From NCBI GenBank assembly GCA_032718565.1, contig JAVGVS010000042.1, positions 639,501 through 703,500 on the forward strand: a stretch of DNA of 64,000 bases, given 5' to 3'. This DNA is from Distichodus sexfasciatus. Taxonomy: Eukaryota > Chordata > Actinopteri > Characiformes > Distichodontidae. Positions 11,958 through 24,115 of this stretch are shown here, piece by piece (the stretch's first letter is position 1; each line of letters starts with the position of its first letter). The position numbers were made by a program, and so were the translations under genes. Under the pieces are notes generated by a model. It made no database searches, was not told the DNA's origin, and saw nothing but the letters and a program-made list of their open reading frames with translations.

Positions 11958-12161
11958 GGCAGTTGGTAGTGTAACGGTTCTTACCATGATGGAAAAGTCG
12001 CCAGTTCGAATCCCAGACCGGCAAAGGTACCAGTGAGGTACTCATGAGCAAGGTACCGTCCCCAAGCACTCCCCATCTCAGCTGGCCACTGTTCACTCAT
12101 GGATGTGTGCTGTTGTGTGGTGTGTTCACAATGACAAATGATCACTCACTCACTTTCACTT
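11958..12161 (+). mobile_element. tRNA-derived SINE B copy
   Basis: It starts GCAGTTGGTAGTGTAACGGT (A box) and has B box AGTTCGAATCCCAGACC, the core TACTCATGAGCAAGGTACCG, and the 3' end CACAATGACAAATGATCACT plus CACTTTCACTT. The middle is shortened compared with other copies. Confidence 0.85.
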
Positions 12162-12739
12162 AATAGTTCATCTCTAAAAAAGCACAAGCTAGTCCATAAG
12201 GACAATCTTTGATGCCAGCAGTTCCAGACTTTTATATTATCTGTCAGAGATTTTCAGCAGCATAACTCTTATCTGCCGTTTAACACCTCTGGTACTGTGT
12301 TTGCAGAAATGGTGAAATGGCCACACAAATGAGAACCAGCCGTAATTTATAGGCCAGTTAACTCAGTGGGTTCCTGCTTTATATGCAAGCGAGTGCACTC
12401 ATCTTCACCCTTCTCAAAATGCATGCTGTTCAGATAAGAGTTAGTGATGTTCCTGTATCGCTCATAGAGCTGGCTGGACGCATATAGATTTTAAGTGTGT
12501 ACCCACTCGAAATTCATCGCATTAAAATGACATGTTAGGGATCACGTTGAATAATCCATGCATGGTGGCGGAGCAGCGGTTATAAATATATAGGGATATA
12601 ACCAAGTAAGTAGTGCTTGAACACTAGTGTGTTGGCTTGGAGCAACCCACAGCACAATGACAATCATTTCTTTGTTGTTCTCTGGTGAATAAAAACTACA
12701 ACGCCTTTCCTCCCACTTCCTTGGCCAAAAGGAAATAGT

Positions 12740-14160
12740 CATAGTGTTGGGGAGTAGCGATCTAAAATTAACAACGGTACTCACTACTTTTGTTTAACTA
12801 CCGTTTTCAGTCCAAAAAAACCACAAATAATGATATGTACAGGTGTTTTGGACATGTGTTAAGGTGCTAGCGCACTCTTAGCAGCTGCGAGAGTCAGAGG
12901 AGCCCACCTTGACGAAGATGGAAGCAAGAAACCGTGGCGTTATGTTGTAAAAATGGATGAAAGGTGAAAGACATATTTTCATACTACTTTAACCTGTTAA
13001 GCCCTGAGACTGTTTCACAGATTTTTGCTCTAAAAAAGATCATATAAAATGAAATGTGTATATCTCAGCAACCACAATGTGGAACAGTGTTAATTTCGTC
13101 AGACGAGACGAGACGAAGTGTGTTCGTCAATGACCCTCTTTCCCACGACTAACACGAGACTATGACGAGACTGCACCAATGTTCTAAAAATACTGACTAA
13201 GACTGTGTTAATGTGCCTTATTGTTTACGAATAAAAACGAGACAAATATGTTTTGCATGAAATAAAAACGAAACAAAAACTCCCTCCTCGTTTTCGTCTA
13301 CACAAGAGACCACCAGACCCCCTGTCATGTGTTTGTGCCAGCAGTTCGTCTACGTCGTGTTCCTGCGCCCCTCCGGCCGCTAAACTACATGCAACTACTT
13401 GTGCCAGAGGTTATTACTACATTTAATCAATATTTTAGCGGTGTGGAACACAGTTCAACTGGAATGATAAACAAAAATCATCTCTGAAATAAAAAATAAA
13501 AAAGACTATAATATTTTAACGAAAACTTGACTAAAATACCTTGAGTTTTCGTTTGACTAAAACTAGACTAAAATGTTGAGACTTTTAGTCGACTAAAACA
13601 TGACTAACCAAAACTGATATGTGAATGACTAAATATGACTAAGACTAATAAGAAACTCTGACACAAGATTAAGACTAAGACTAAATTAAAAAATGGGCGA
13701 CAAAATTAACACTAATGTGGAAAAACATATCTGCGTAATCTGCGGAGTCTCGGCTTTCATATGATATACGGTATGCATGGTTAGCCGTAGTAGAGTAGAT
13801 TTTAGAGCCGTATTTCTTAGACGCAGACCTACGCAGTGTTTTTGTTCTTGTTGGAGCTGTGTTGTTTAGGTGGAATCTGTTTGACATTTTTAGACGGAGA
13901 TTCTATCGGTGATGTTCGTGTGCCGCACGCGTATGTTTGTTTACATTTACCGACTATTCAAAGCCTTCCCGTTCTGCCCCCGGTACTGGGGGCGATCGGA
14001 CTCAAGTGGTTAAACATCATGCATCACATATTTAAAAATAACTTGCTGTAAGACCATTCTACAGTAGAAATATTACGTATTGCTGGATGAAATAGCTTAG
14101 ATGTAGTTAGCAACTTTTTCTCTGTCGCTTGTAGTGCAGCTAACTACTGTATTAAAGCAA
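12740..14160. mobile_element. Older hAT-like MITE, interrupted (relative of 62621-63229)
   Basis: The left end AGTGTTGGGGAGTAG and an inner block CACCTTGACGAAGATGGAAG match the intact element at 62621-63229. After an interruption, 14080-14145 (TGGATGAAATAGCTTAGATG, then AGTTAGCAACTTTTTCTC) matches its right-hand part. The gap holds the separate element at 13084-13713 and other DNA. The right terminus was not found. Confidence 0.5.
13084..13713. mobile_element. hAT-type MITE with perfect 8-bp target duplication
   Basis: The ends ACAGTGTTAATTTCGTC and GACAAAATTAACACT are inverted repeats. The flanking octamer AATGTGGA is identical at 13076-13083 and 13714-13721. Inside are many GACTAAAAC and GACGAGAC words typical of a common fish hAT-derived family. 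No transposase. Confidence 0.85.
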
Positions 14161-15394
14161 TGGCTTGGCTGTAGCTTAGCTATTTTTAATCATAAGCTAC
14201 CATTTAAAAGTAGCTTTCAAAACAAAGCAAGCAGTCCTAGCCATCATGCGTACAGTATGTTAGCACCCTGGGTTGCTGCTGTTAGAGATGTTGGTAACTC
14301 CAACAGGGGGCGCCATCATTGGTCTGTGTGGAGGCCAATGCTCCAGTGCAGCGTTGGGCACACGCTTCATCACAATAGAATATTATATTGATTAAATGGA
14401 CAACAAATCACTGCCTGCCAAAATCACAAAGTCTCCGACAATAAGATTTAATTCAAGAGCTGGGCTGAACTGTCTTTTTCTTTGGCACGGTTTGTTAAGG
14501 TATGTAACTTTGTTGAACAGCAGCGGTTGATTTAGTCTAGCTTTACGCGCATGAAGGACAGATGTGGACCACAAAGTACTGCCGCGTGTCGTCCGACTAA
14601 GAGGGTCTGTTCAGTACTATACGTGGAAATCATATGCTGATGAAAAATGTTTTTATTTAGGATCAATGCTATGGACTCGTCGATCATTGAGTCAAGCTAC
14701 TGTTATACCCCGACCAACATCACATGCTCTCTTGGTAAAAAAAAAAATGGTAGTCAAAATGGTTAAAAAAAAAAAATGCAAACCTCAATTGCAAGGTCAT
14801 GCTAATTTCCACTACTTAAAGCTCATTTTAGATATGTAGAGCATCAAACACTAGTGGAAGCTTTATCAAACAGAAATTAATGTTAGTTAGCAACTTTAGT
14901 CAGTTAGATGACTTTGGTTAGGTTACTGGCAGAGGTGTGCATTCCTTCTAGATGCCGGTGGAAAAAAATACCTGTAAAATACAACTTAAACGCATTAAAG
15001 CAGTGCTTTTTTTTTTGTACCCTCGCATACAACTGCACAACTGGTTTTCACACTGGAGTCGATTCCACTCTATTTACATCGATGTCCGCAGTCTTATATT
15101 TTTGGGTCTGCATGTTTTATGCCATAAAAATCCCCTAAAGCTGTCTAAGGTTTTGAGAGACTAAGTTTACTTTTTGGAATTCTGCTGAACTTCCCCAAGA
15201 ACAAGGTTGAATTCAAATAGAAAACAGGGCTTTAGATAAAACGGTCAGAGAAAACTCAGATTTTGCCAGTATTCTGGTATTGACAGGGTGCAATTGAGTT
15301 AAGTAAAAATTTTGTCTAGTTTTGACCAACTTGAATGCCTTTTATTTTTAATCTGGCATAAACATCATGTAAACTACACACACACAGCTTTCAT

Positions 15395-15812
15395 ATTCTA
15401 CCATTTTGTGAGAGCCCAGCTCAGACCCAGGGAGGAGTCCGCCTCATCGGGCTCCAGTTCCAGATCTTCGCAACAACCTCAACTCACCAGATCAACGTCA
15501 CCAGAATATTAGCCTATCATAGACAATTTACCTGTATTTAAAGACCTTCAGTTACAACGGTTCGTTGCGAAGTATTGTTATGCCTAGAGCTACATACCGA
15601 GCGTTCCTTTTGTTTGCCTGTTTCCGTTTTGACCCTTGCTTGCTGTGTTTGGATTACCCCTCTGCTTCTGGCGTTTCAGATTTGGTTGCTCTGCGGACTG
15701 TGTTTTCTGGTTTTGAACTGTGCTCTAATAAACCCTCGGTTTTTCTTCAAATTGATCCTGCGCCTGCGACCTGGTTTTGTCGACTCTGCGTTTGGGTTCA
15801 CCTGCCTGCCAT
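15395..15812 (+). mobile_element. Probable LTR fragment of a Ty3/Gypsy-type retrotransposon
   Basis: It has a CT/TG-rich composition with CCTGTTTCCGTTTTGACCCT and GTGTTTGGATTACCCCTCTG, then a polyadenylation signal (CTCTAATAAACCC) followed by CTGCGCCTGCGACCTGG. This is the usual layout of fish Gypsy LTRs as recalled. Neither target duplication nor internal genes were seen, so it is at most a solo or truncated LTR. Confidence 0.4.
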
Positions 15813-17577
15813 TACACATTTATCCATAGCTCACCTTAATTATGAAATCCCAGAGACCTCTAATATTTTATCTCTTTCCCCCTCTTTGTTTTTTGAAAAC
15901 AAAATATTTGCGGCATGACTCAGCGAAACTGGATTTTTTTTCACAAAAAATCTGCAGGTTAAATTTTGGTTCATGATGTAGTCAAAATAAACAAGATTTA
16001 CTAGCACTTAATTATATGATTTAAATCATTTTAAGATTACTCCATTAACATAATTAACCATTTTGATTAATATAATTAATATAAACTAAAATATAATTCT
16101 TTTTTAAACCAGCGCAAAGGGCCATCAAACAGTCTGAGTCTATTAACTAATATGTGTCTATTAAATATTTTGACTTATGCTCAGTTTAAAAAATATTTGC
16201 TTCAAATTAATAGCATCAATTTGGGCTACAAGCATAAACCCCACAGCTGCTTTCCCCCTTAAACCCAACTTTTTTAAACAGTAGAAATCCAAGATGACTG
16301 ATGTGGAGCAGTGACACAACAACCCAGCTCTTGCTTTTAGCAGCAGCTTTTGATTTTTGAGCCAAATGATTAAGTGTTCAGCCAGCTATTACGCTGCGAT
16401 CCGCTACCGGACGAACCACAATTAGTGCTGTGACAATACACCATGCTGCCACCTCAAATTTGCCTTTAAAAGCCAACCGACAGGAGAGGAAATATTTTCA
16501 GACTGAGCACAAGCCGGAATTTAAATTATAACAGAAGACAATCTGTAATCAAACAATCACGGAATATAAAACTATTATGAAAATAGATTTCTTTCTTGGT
16601 GTGTAAAGACAGATGACGAGATTATGTTTGTCTTGTGGGTGTGTTACATGATGTAGGACCAAGGGTGTAGGTTTGCTTTTGAAATTGGTGGGGACATAAA
16701 ATTTATGATACATAACACAATATCAAACATCATACCTATTTTACGTGAATAATAACAGTGCTATTTTCAAAAACTAACAGTGTTTTAAATCCATTCTGAA
16801 TACAGTAATATACTAATTAATGATCTCTGTAATGTTAAAGTAACTAATGGCCGACATAGATACAGTTTAATAAAGATTTCTTAACTTTACTTCAGCCGTA
16901 GTGCAACTATACATAAATAATTTTTATTTTATTTTATTTTTCTCCCTTGTCCTGTCCCGTTGCATTAGACAAACAATTTATTTTCTGATTGCCTTGTGTG
17001 GTCGGAGCAGATTTGTTCTGCAATGGAGGAGTGTGGAAATCTCCTCATATTGCACACTGTATATTTATTCCGACAGACAAAGCACATTAAGAACGGACAG
17101 GAAATTGAATGTGTAAGAGAAAAATATAAATATAAATAATTTAGAGGGAGCACTGAAAGGAGTAACCCAGCGTTGTAGTCCACATAACCAGCCAAGTAAC
17201 ATTGAGTCTTTCTCAATTCATTAATGGAAATAAACTACTGCCATTGTAGGTCTACTTTGTCTTTGGCGCTAACAACAACGGCCAAAAGTGGCTACAGAAA
17301 AATGCTAAAGCCAGTCACATTGGCAATGCGTGTTTGGGAGGTGGGCCTCGAGTGGAAACACAATTTAACTCACATTATGTTAGACAATCATGGAGCATTG
17401 TGTTTTCATTTCATCAAAATTGTTGGTGGGGAGAGTTCAGCAATCGCTAGATATTGGTCACATCCCCACCATCCACACCCAATTCTACGCCCTTGAGCAG
17501 GTCATGCTTTTCTCAGATTAGACCTTTTTGGTGTTATTTTACTCTTGTAGTTGGTGCTAGAATCAAATAAAGACAGT

Positions 17578-17795
17578 AAAAGTGAAAGTGAGTGAGTGTC
17601 ATTGTAAGCAAAGCAAAAGCACAGCACAACATAATTTGATCTCGGCATTTGACCCATGCGTGAAGAAGCAGCAGGCAGCTGACATGGCCAGCACCTGGGG
17701 AGCAGTGCTTGGGGACGGCACCTTGCTCGTGAGTACCTCACTAGTACCTTTACTGGTCCGGGTTTTTACTGGTCCGGCGACCTTCCGATCATGGC
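17578..17795 (-). mobile_element. tRNA-derived SINE B copy
   Basis: On the minus strand it has the ACGAGCAAGGTGCCGTCCCC core, the GCACTGCTCCCCAGGTGCTG block and the AGTGAGTG-type 3' tail. A short internal duplication of TTTACTGGTCCGG sits near the head (17749-17776). Confidence 0.8.
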
Positions 17796-18707
17796 CTACA
17801 CTGGATAATGAGTAGCTAAATGAACAACAAAATGAACACACACGCCCTATTTCCCCAAATATTAAAAATACATTTAAATTTAGCAGAGATTTGTTTTTTC
17901 TAAACTGAAAAAATCCACACGTCACAAGAAGTCTGATGAAGGTACTATAGAAGTAGGATGAGGAACTGTATTTTGCCTGGTAATTATCATACTCAGCATC
18001 TTCAGAATCTCCAGCACAGCAATGGGCCGTGTCCAATTTGTTTGCAACCTATTCATCATTTGGATTTAGAAATGGGTATTTTTTCCATCACTTAAAGGCA
18101 GCTTAGAAGGGAAAATGAGAGTATTACCGCTTCATTCATTCTAATATAGTAAGATTTAGAATTTAATAGTTCATCTCTGATATATAACTTGCATGACTGA
18201 TATTGACTGAAAAGGTCACACAAAACAAAGAGGATATGACTGGTTCTGCAGAACATTTATTTTAGAAGATTGTCAGGGTCATAATGACATTCCATGGTTT
18301 GATCTCATCTTTGGGAAATAATTCCACACAAAGGCCTGTAGATTCACAGCATGCTTTCCAAGGAACTGAAGCCCCAGAGAAGTGTGCTGGTGTTTTAGAA
18401 TCATTTTTTGTTCTTTTGAGTTTGAAATGTTGAATAACCAATTAAAATAGCGAAGCCATGCATTTCCAATGTCCGTGTCTTTTTAGATCAAGTCTTCTTC
18501 ACAGAAAATGTATGAGAAGGTATGCTGTGATTTCTGTATTATTAGCATGAGATTGGGAGGCTCATTTCAGACATATTCTAATGTGTGAAACATATTAGTG
18601 TTGCCGAAAGGAAAGATTCAACTGCAGTCAGGGCTGAATTAGGGTCGTTATCGTGGTCAACGCTAAAAAACGTAAATTCCATGAGAGCATTACAAGTTAT
18701 TTATACA

Positions 18708-19140
18708 CTGTCGGCCAAAAAAAAAAAAGAGTCACACACTCTACTATTTCGTTGAACTGCCTTTAGCTTTAGCTTTGATTACAGCACACATTCGTTGTGG
18801 CATTGTTTCGATAAGCTTCTGCAATGTCAAAACATTTATTTCCGTCCAGAGTTTCATTACTTTTTTGCCAAGATCTTGTAGTGATGATGGAAGAGTCGGA
18901 CCGCTGCGCAAAGACTACTCCAGCACATCCCAAAGATTCTCAATGGGGTTAAGGTCTGGACTCTGTGGTGGCCAATCCGTGTGTGAAAATGACGCCTCAT
19001 GCTCCCTGGACCACTCCTTCACAGTTTGAGCTCGATGAATACTGACATATTCATCTTGGAATATGCCCGTGCCATCAGGGAAGAAAGAGTCCACTGATGG
19101 AATAACCTGGTCATTCAGTATATTCAGGTAGTCAGCTGAC
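18708..19140 (-). mobile_element. Truncated Tc1-like transposon
   Basis: It starts with TATACACTGTCGGCCAAAAA and a conserved fish Tc1 stretch (TTGATTACAGCACACATTCG, CCCAAAGATTCTCAATGGGG, CTGTGGTGGCCAATCC). This covers the left end and the 3' part of a minus-strand transposase frame, which has stops. The rest of the element is absent after about 19140. Confidence 0.75.
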
Positions 19141-19149
19141 TAGGGACGG

Positions 19150-19278
19150 TCTCTCTGAGAGCAACTTGGGGTTAAGGGTCTTGCTCAGGGACCCAGTGGT
19201 GGTAGTGCAGGAGCTAGGATTTGAACCCACAACCTCTTGGTGTAGAGACGAGGATCCTAACCACTAGACCACCCTCAC
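19150..19278 (-). repeat. tRNA-like repeat fragment (family C)
   Basis: GGGTCTTGCTCAGGGACCCA, then GGATTTGAACCCACAACCTC, and CCTAACCACTAGACCACCCT. The complement of the last part is a tRNA-like head. Related pieces lie at 24000-24115, 33085-33278, 36857-36957, 47585-47665 and 50383-50510. Confidence 0.6.
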
Positions 19279-19401
19279 CCTCACCTTACTTGAATGATTC
19301 CACCCAGTGAAATCCAACGTCATTACTGGAAAATAACTACAGCGTTCACAAGTTGAAGTTAAAAGAAAAAATTACATATAAGTGACTGTTAAGTGAAATA
19401 T

Positions 19402-19584
19402 AGCACGGTTTCTCAATCCCAGTCCTCGCGGCCCGCCGCTCTGCACATATTCGGTATTTCCTGCACTGTCGCACGCTGGTCCTACATTGCTAACTAGCTA
19501 ATCAGTAGCATCAGCTGTGCTGTGGGTCAGGAAAGTCGAATCTGTGCAGAGTGGTGGTCCGTGAGGACTGGGATTGAGAAACGC
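19402..19584. mobile_element. Short palindromic hAT-type MITE
   Basis: Imperfect inverted repeats of about 45 bp (GGTTTCTCAATCCCAGTCCT and its complement) make up half of this 183-bp element. The octamer TGAAATAT is repeated exactly at 19394-19401 and 19585-19592. Confidence 0.85.
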
Positions 19585-19672
19585 TGAAATATTAATAGAC
19601 TATAATAATATATAATATTATTATGATATGATTCTCATTTGACACTTTAAGTTGGTTAATTAAGTCTGCAAA

Positions 19673-19880
19673 ATGAAAGTGAAAGTGAGTATTTGTCACT
19701 GTGAACACAACACATCACAACACAGCACACAGTGCACCACCAACGAAATGTGACCTCTGCAACTGACCCATCCTTAAAGGAGCAGTGGGCAGCTGACCTG
19801 GGCAGCAGCCGGGGAACAGTGTTTGGGGACTTTGCTCAAGAATACTTCAGCGGTACGTTTACTGGTCCGGGATTCGAAGC
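19673..19880 (-). mobile_element. tRNA-derived SINE B copy
   Basis: Minus-strand copy with B-box remnant CTTCGAATCCCGGACC, a partly deleted core, CCCACTGCTCCTTTAAGGAT and CACTGTGTGCTGTG at the 3' end. Confidence 0.8.
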
Positions 19881-19999
19881 ATCCATTTTGTGGTATTTAT
19901 GTCTTTTTTCACTCCATATGTTGTGTACTCTGCTGACAGTGAATATGGCAGGGGATGGACACATCTCTGCATCTAGCAAAGAAAAACCCTCCATCATAT

Positions 20000-21045
20000 A
20001 AAAAACACCAACTCTATACTGAGAGAACTATTTTCTTACACAATGCCGAAAAGTGCAGAATTCAGCACCACAGAGAGTGCAGTACGAAGCTGCTATTCAC
20101 AATTACATGTATCTATTTTGTTCTTATATACAGTCACCTCACGAGACTTTACATTTTTCTTTGCTTTTAACGAGACTTGGGGAGGCTAAGCAGACCGTAA
20201 CAATGAGTAGAAAATATATGTGTGGACATTTTATTTCATCTAAAACTACCTCTTAAAAAAATAACAAACGAAAAACCTGAATTGGTGGCCAAAAGGGTTG
20301 GGATCAGTCCCCTGAGCAAGTCCCTTAACCACAAGTTGTTTCCAGGAGCCTGCCCACTGTGATAAGGAAGTTCAAGTTTGAATTTTGGAGCGTTGGACAA
20401 ATGCCATAAATGTAAACCAGTTCCACTAAGAGTGAAAGTTCTTGTGGAAGTTTTAACTGAATGTTGTGAATAAGTGTTCTGTTTGCTTGTGATTATTCTC
20501 AGAGGTAAGTGGGCTTTTTTTAAACCCACAAGGACTACCGAATGTAGCATTTGGGAGGATTTTCAAGGGTGTATCATCCTCCTTTTTGTATTTGTCAATA
20601 TTACATTTAATAAGATTTATGTTTGTCAACCAAGTGCTATTTATGTCAAAAGCACAGCTCAATGATATATGACCTTTGATATTGAAGCTCATTACATTAA
20701 CCTAAAATTGCATCCATCTTAAGACTGTGTCCTACCATTTTAAGTTTTATTTACTTTGTTTTGTGAAGTGGACGCTAGTGATTTCTGATACCAGATCATT
20801 CTGAGTGCTTGGTCTTGGCTAAGACTCTTTTCAGTTCAAACCACAGGAAGATTGGCTATTGACCGCTACAAAAGCTTTACTTTTGTGGTCTGTGAGGCAT
20901 GTTTGTATGGATCTGTGTGAGACATTTCTGGCAGGCAATGTCCCCAATGGTTCAGGTTTTTGACAAATCCATGATGCCACTCTGTAGTCAGCTTGGACCC
21001 CAGCTGTCAATATCAAATGGTAATATATTTTAATGTGAAATTCAC

Positions 21046-21104
<59 letters not shown>

Positions 21105-22259
21105 AAGGAAATACATTGTATCATTCTTTACTACTAACAATTCTTGATCTTTCCTAGTACAGGGCGGTCTGCCGTGCAACTTGGGGAGTTAAAGTCAGGC
21201 TCAGGGGGCAGAGTGGTGGTGATAGTTTAGGTAGGACCAGGCCTAGATTGACCCAAGACTTTTGGTCATATGCAGAGTATTCATACAATTAAGCTTTGCA
21301 GAATTAACCCGCCAAGATATTATATTTCCAGTGTCATACTTGTCAGACTTTACAGCTCAGATTACACTAATATGCTTTCTTTTCTGCATGTCAAGTGACA
21401 TTTACAAACTGCGTAATCTAAGAAGAATCTTTCTTCCCAGGAAACAGAATTGGAATCACTATCCAATAATAATAACTATCATGAAATTAAAAAGGTATAT
21501 GCTATAAATCATTATCATTTATTAGTTTTCATTAAATGCTAGGTTTTAGTGTCTGCAATAATGAACACCTGTTCTGCATAATGTCTGTATAGCTCAAATC
21601 AACTGTGAAGATTACTACAAAACTGGCTCTCTTCTGACAAATCATAAATCATTTTCCATCAGGAAATTTTAAAAGAAAATTACAGGGCTTTTACTGACAG
21701 AAGGAAAAACTAATGATACATTATATATTTATGTTCATTTTACATGTTGTGGATATAAAATGTCAGCATATTTCAAACCAAATAGCCCGAACCAAATTTA
21801 ATTGAAGATGCATGTGCGTAAACATAATAACTTCAGATGAAAAACTTTTCTTTACTCTTTGAGAGCTAACAATCTTTTGTTTTTAACTTTATCCTTAAAT
21901 TTGAGAAATGACAGTATATTAAACAGGCTTTTCCTGAAGTTTAGAGAACTGTGAGTTTTCTCCTTGGTACCAAGCAGCAAGAAATGTTTAAAAGTTATTA
22001 GCGTGACGCCTTTCATCTAAGTATTCTTAACCGACACAGCATGCGACCTGACCACTGCGCATGTGCACCTCGTCCGCTTTCTCACTATTGTTGCATGTCA
22101 CGCCTAACCTTGAACCTCTTTGGACTTTCCTTTCTTGAAAGAGCCTTAATTCTAAGGAAGCGAAGCCCCCTTTCTCCCACTTTAGTCCTGCTTATTTGAT
22201 GGCCACTAACTGGGTGGCTTTTTTTTTTCGTTCTCAATGCTGGAGCTCAACGGGGTTTA
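20000..22259. other. Non-genic AT-rich stretch with (AAT)n microsatellite
   Basis: The only clear feature is an (AAT)n tract at 21046-21100. No coding exon or known repeat body was recognised in the rest. Confidence 0.4.
21046..21100. repeat. (AAT)n microsatellite, about 18 units
   Basis: Uninterrupted ATA/AAT units over about 55 bases. No L2-type 3' end precedes it on either strand, unlike the tract at 41339-41410. Confidence 0.95.
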
Positions 22260-23191
22260 ATGTAATCCCACTCAGGGAACAGATGGACCGATAGCATTGG
22301 CTCCCCTAATACAAAATACATTGAACTCAGGGGCTATATATAAACTGAACAGAAGCCTCCTCCTTCCAAAACCCCTCCTTCCTCCCTCCCCTCCAATCTC
22401 CAACTCCCTCCACCTTCTCAGGACCACCCCCGCCCCTCGCTCTCCTTCTCTTTGGTTGCTTCTTCTTCGTTTATTCCTTCACTTTGGACCGGTCTCTCTC
22501 CTATAGGTGCTCCCCTCTGGCACCAGTTCGTCCTCCTCCTTCTCTCTCCCCACACTTTCGTCGTATAACGTGTCCTATTCGCCTACTCCGTCTCCCACGA
22601 TGTAATGGGATTACTCCAATGTCAGGTATATACGCGGATTTAAGGGCTCATTCGCTTGCAGCAGCTCGCTACCCGAGCTAAGGAGAGCGTCAGTGAACGT
22701 CCCCCGGATTGTAACGGAACCGAAACCGCGCAGCGCTCGAGAATTATTACACACGCTTCGCCAACTGGATCTCTACAGTTCATTTTTTTGTTTTTAAATA
22801 ATAATAAAATAAAGGCAGAGGGCGGTAGAGATCCCGACTCAAAGCGACATTCTTCAAGATGCCTTCTGTGCTCTTTCGGCTTGGGTCTGTTTGAGGAGGA
22901 TTTTACAACTAATATGGTGGATTTGGTTGTGTCGTTTTTGTTCTTTTTGATCCCGAGTTGGGAAAGTTTCGTTTATACAGCTGTTATAAGAGGAGCAGGG
23001 GATGTGTCACTGGACTGAGTCGCTCCGAACCTAATTCCCCACGCTTCTCGGCCCATTACCGGTGTCTGTTTTATTGGAAATGGGTATTTTCTTTATTATT
23101 TTTTTGTTTGTTTTATTTGCTCCAATCGCTACGCATACGCACTGCGCACACGGACCATCGCCGTGTTGGCTGGAATAGGTTTGTATGACAG
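22260..23191 (+). promoter_or_regulatory. Candidate pcdh15 promoter and non-coding first exon
   Basis: A TATA-type motif (TATATATAAA, 22335-22344) stands about 30 bp before a pyrimidine-rich stretch of CCTCC repeats, a typical fish 5' leader. From about 22490 to 23560 CpG density is far above the surroundings (for example around 22700-22760 and 23110-23165). Possible splice donors on the + strand are CAG|GTATAT after 22625 and ACAG|GTGATT after 23191. No protein family was recognised in the open frames here. The position, 13.5 kb before the ATG exon and on the same strand, suits a non-coding first exon. It could instead be an unrelated promoter or enhancer. Confidence 0.4.
22914..23018 (+). 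other. Small ORF with hydrophobic N-terminus in the candidate first exon
   Basis: A 34-codon frame begins MVDLVVSFLFFLIPSW and ends at TGA 23016-23018. The first 15 residues look like a signal peptide or membrane anchor. No known protein was recognised. If the surrounding segment is a 5'UTR this would be a uORF; it may also be chance. Confidence 0.2.
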
Positions 23192-23999
23192 GTGATTTTG
23201 TCAAAACCAAAAGGCATCATGGGCCGTGCCTTAAAATATCTGTTAGAAGTGGTTATGTAGATATTTAGTATTTTGTCCGTCTACAATCCTGTTTTAAAGT
23301 CAGTTTTGCAAGGCAACGTCGCATGACTTGGGATTATGAACCAGTTCATCCAATTACCTCGAACATTCCCAACAATCTGTTGCCTCAACAGTTTCACGGA
23401 TGCGAAAGGAAAGTGCGGCTAAAGTCTTGAGAGTGAAATGACTTAGAATGAATATTAACTACGGTGTGCGGTCATAAACGGTGTGTTTGCTGCGCGGGTT
23501 CCGAGGTCATGTGTTGATAGACGAGAGAAATGATCGGGGTCCAAGCGCTTTAACAGTGAACTTTTTATGCTCACCTTCTGGCTCTTGAACTGCCGAGAAG
23601 AATTCGGCTTGTCATCTATACTGATGTACGATTCAATTTATTTTTCTCACTGGGACCTCAGTGCTCAGAATAACTACTGGAAAAGACCACTAGTTCCTTA
23701 TTAATACGTATTTTCTTAGTGAAGCCTAATTCAATCCAGAATAGCACCCTTTTGTCCTAATTCTACAATAGATTTTTTAAACAGTTCATTTTGTTTTGCA
23801 TTTGTTTTGGCCAGCTGGTAATTAAATGTTCTCTTTTGAAACAATACTATTTTTCATTGGGGAATTTTAATTCCTAACCATTCGATTTTGAATCTTAATT
23901 TGCCGTTGCTCTTGCATAATATATATACTGTATATAAGAAAACCATTCTGTACATTTGTAATTTTTAATGGTTGCATTTTACTGTCTTGGGGAAGAACA

Positions 24000-24115
24000 C
24001 TTTGTTGTTGACCAAGTTTTTGAAAGCCCGAGCAAGTTTTTAAACCCCAAGTTGTTCCAGGGAAAGTGTCCTATCAGTAGAAATACCAAGAAGCATCTGC
24101 TAAATACTGTGAATG
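24000..24115 (+). repeat. tRNA-like repeat fragment (family C), 3' part
   Basis: AAACCCCAAGTTGTTCCAGG is followed by AGCATCTGCTAAATACTGTG and AATGTAAAT, the usual tail of this fish repeat. Confidence 0.5.

Noticed and set aside
15565..15918. 117-codon plus-strand frame as a gene
   Set aside because: It overlaps an LTR-like stretch with a polyadenylation signal; the peptide is low in recognisable motifs.
17599..18036. 145-codon minus-strand frame as a gene
   Set aside because: Its C-terminal part is a SINE B copy read through and the rest is not recognised.
21046..21100. CRISPR-like array
   Set aside because: It is a simple (AAT)n microsatellite without spacers, in a vertebrate genome.
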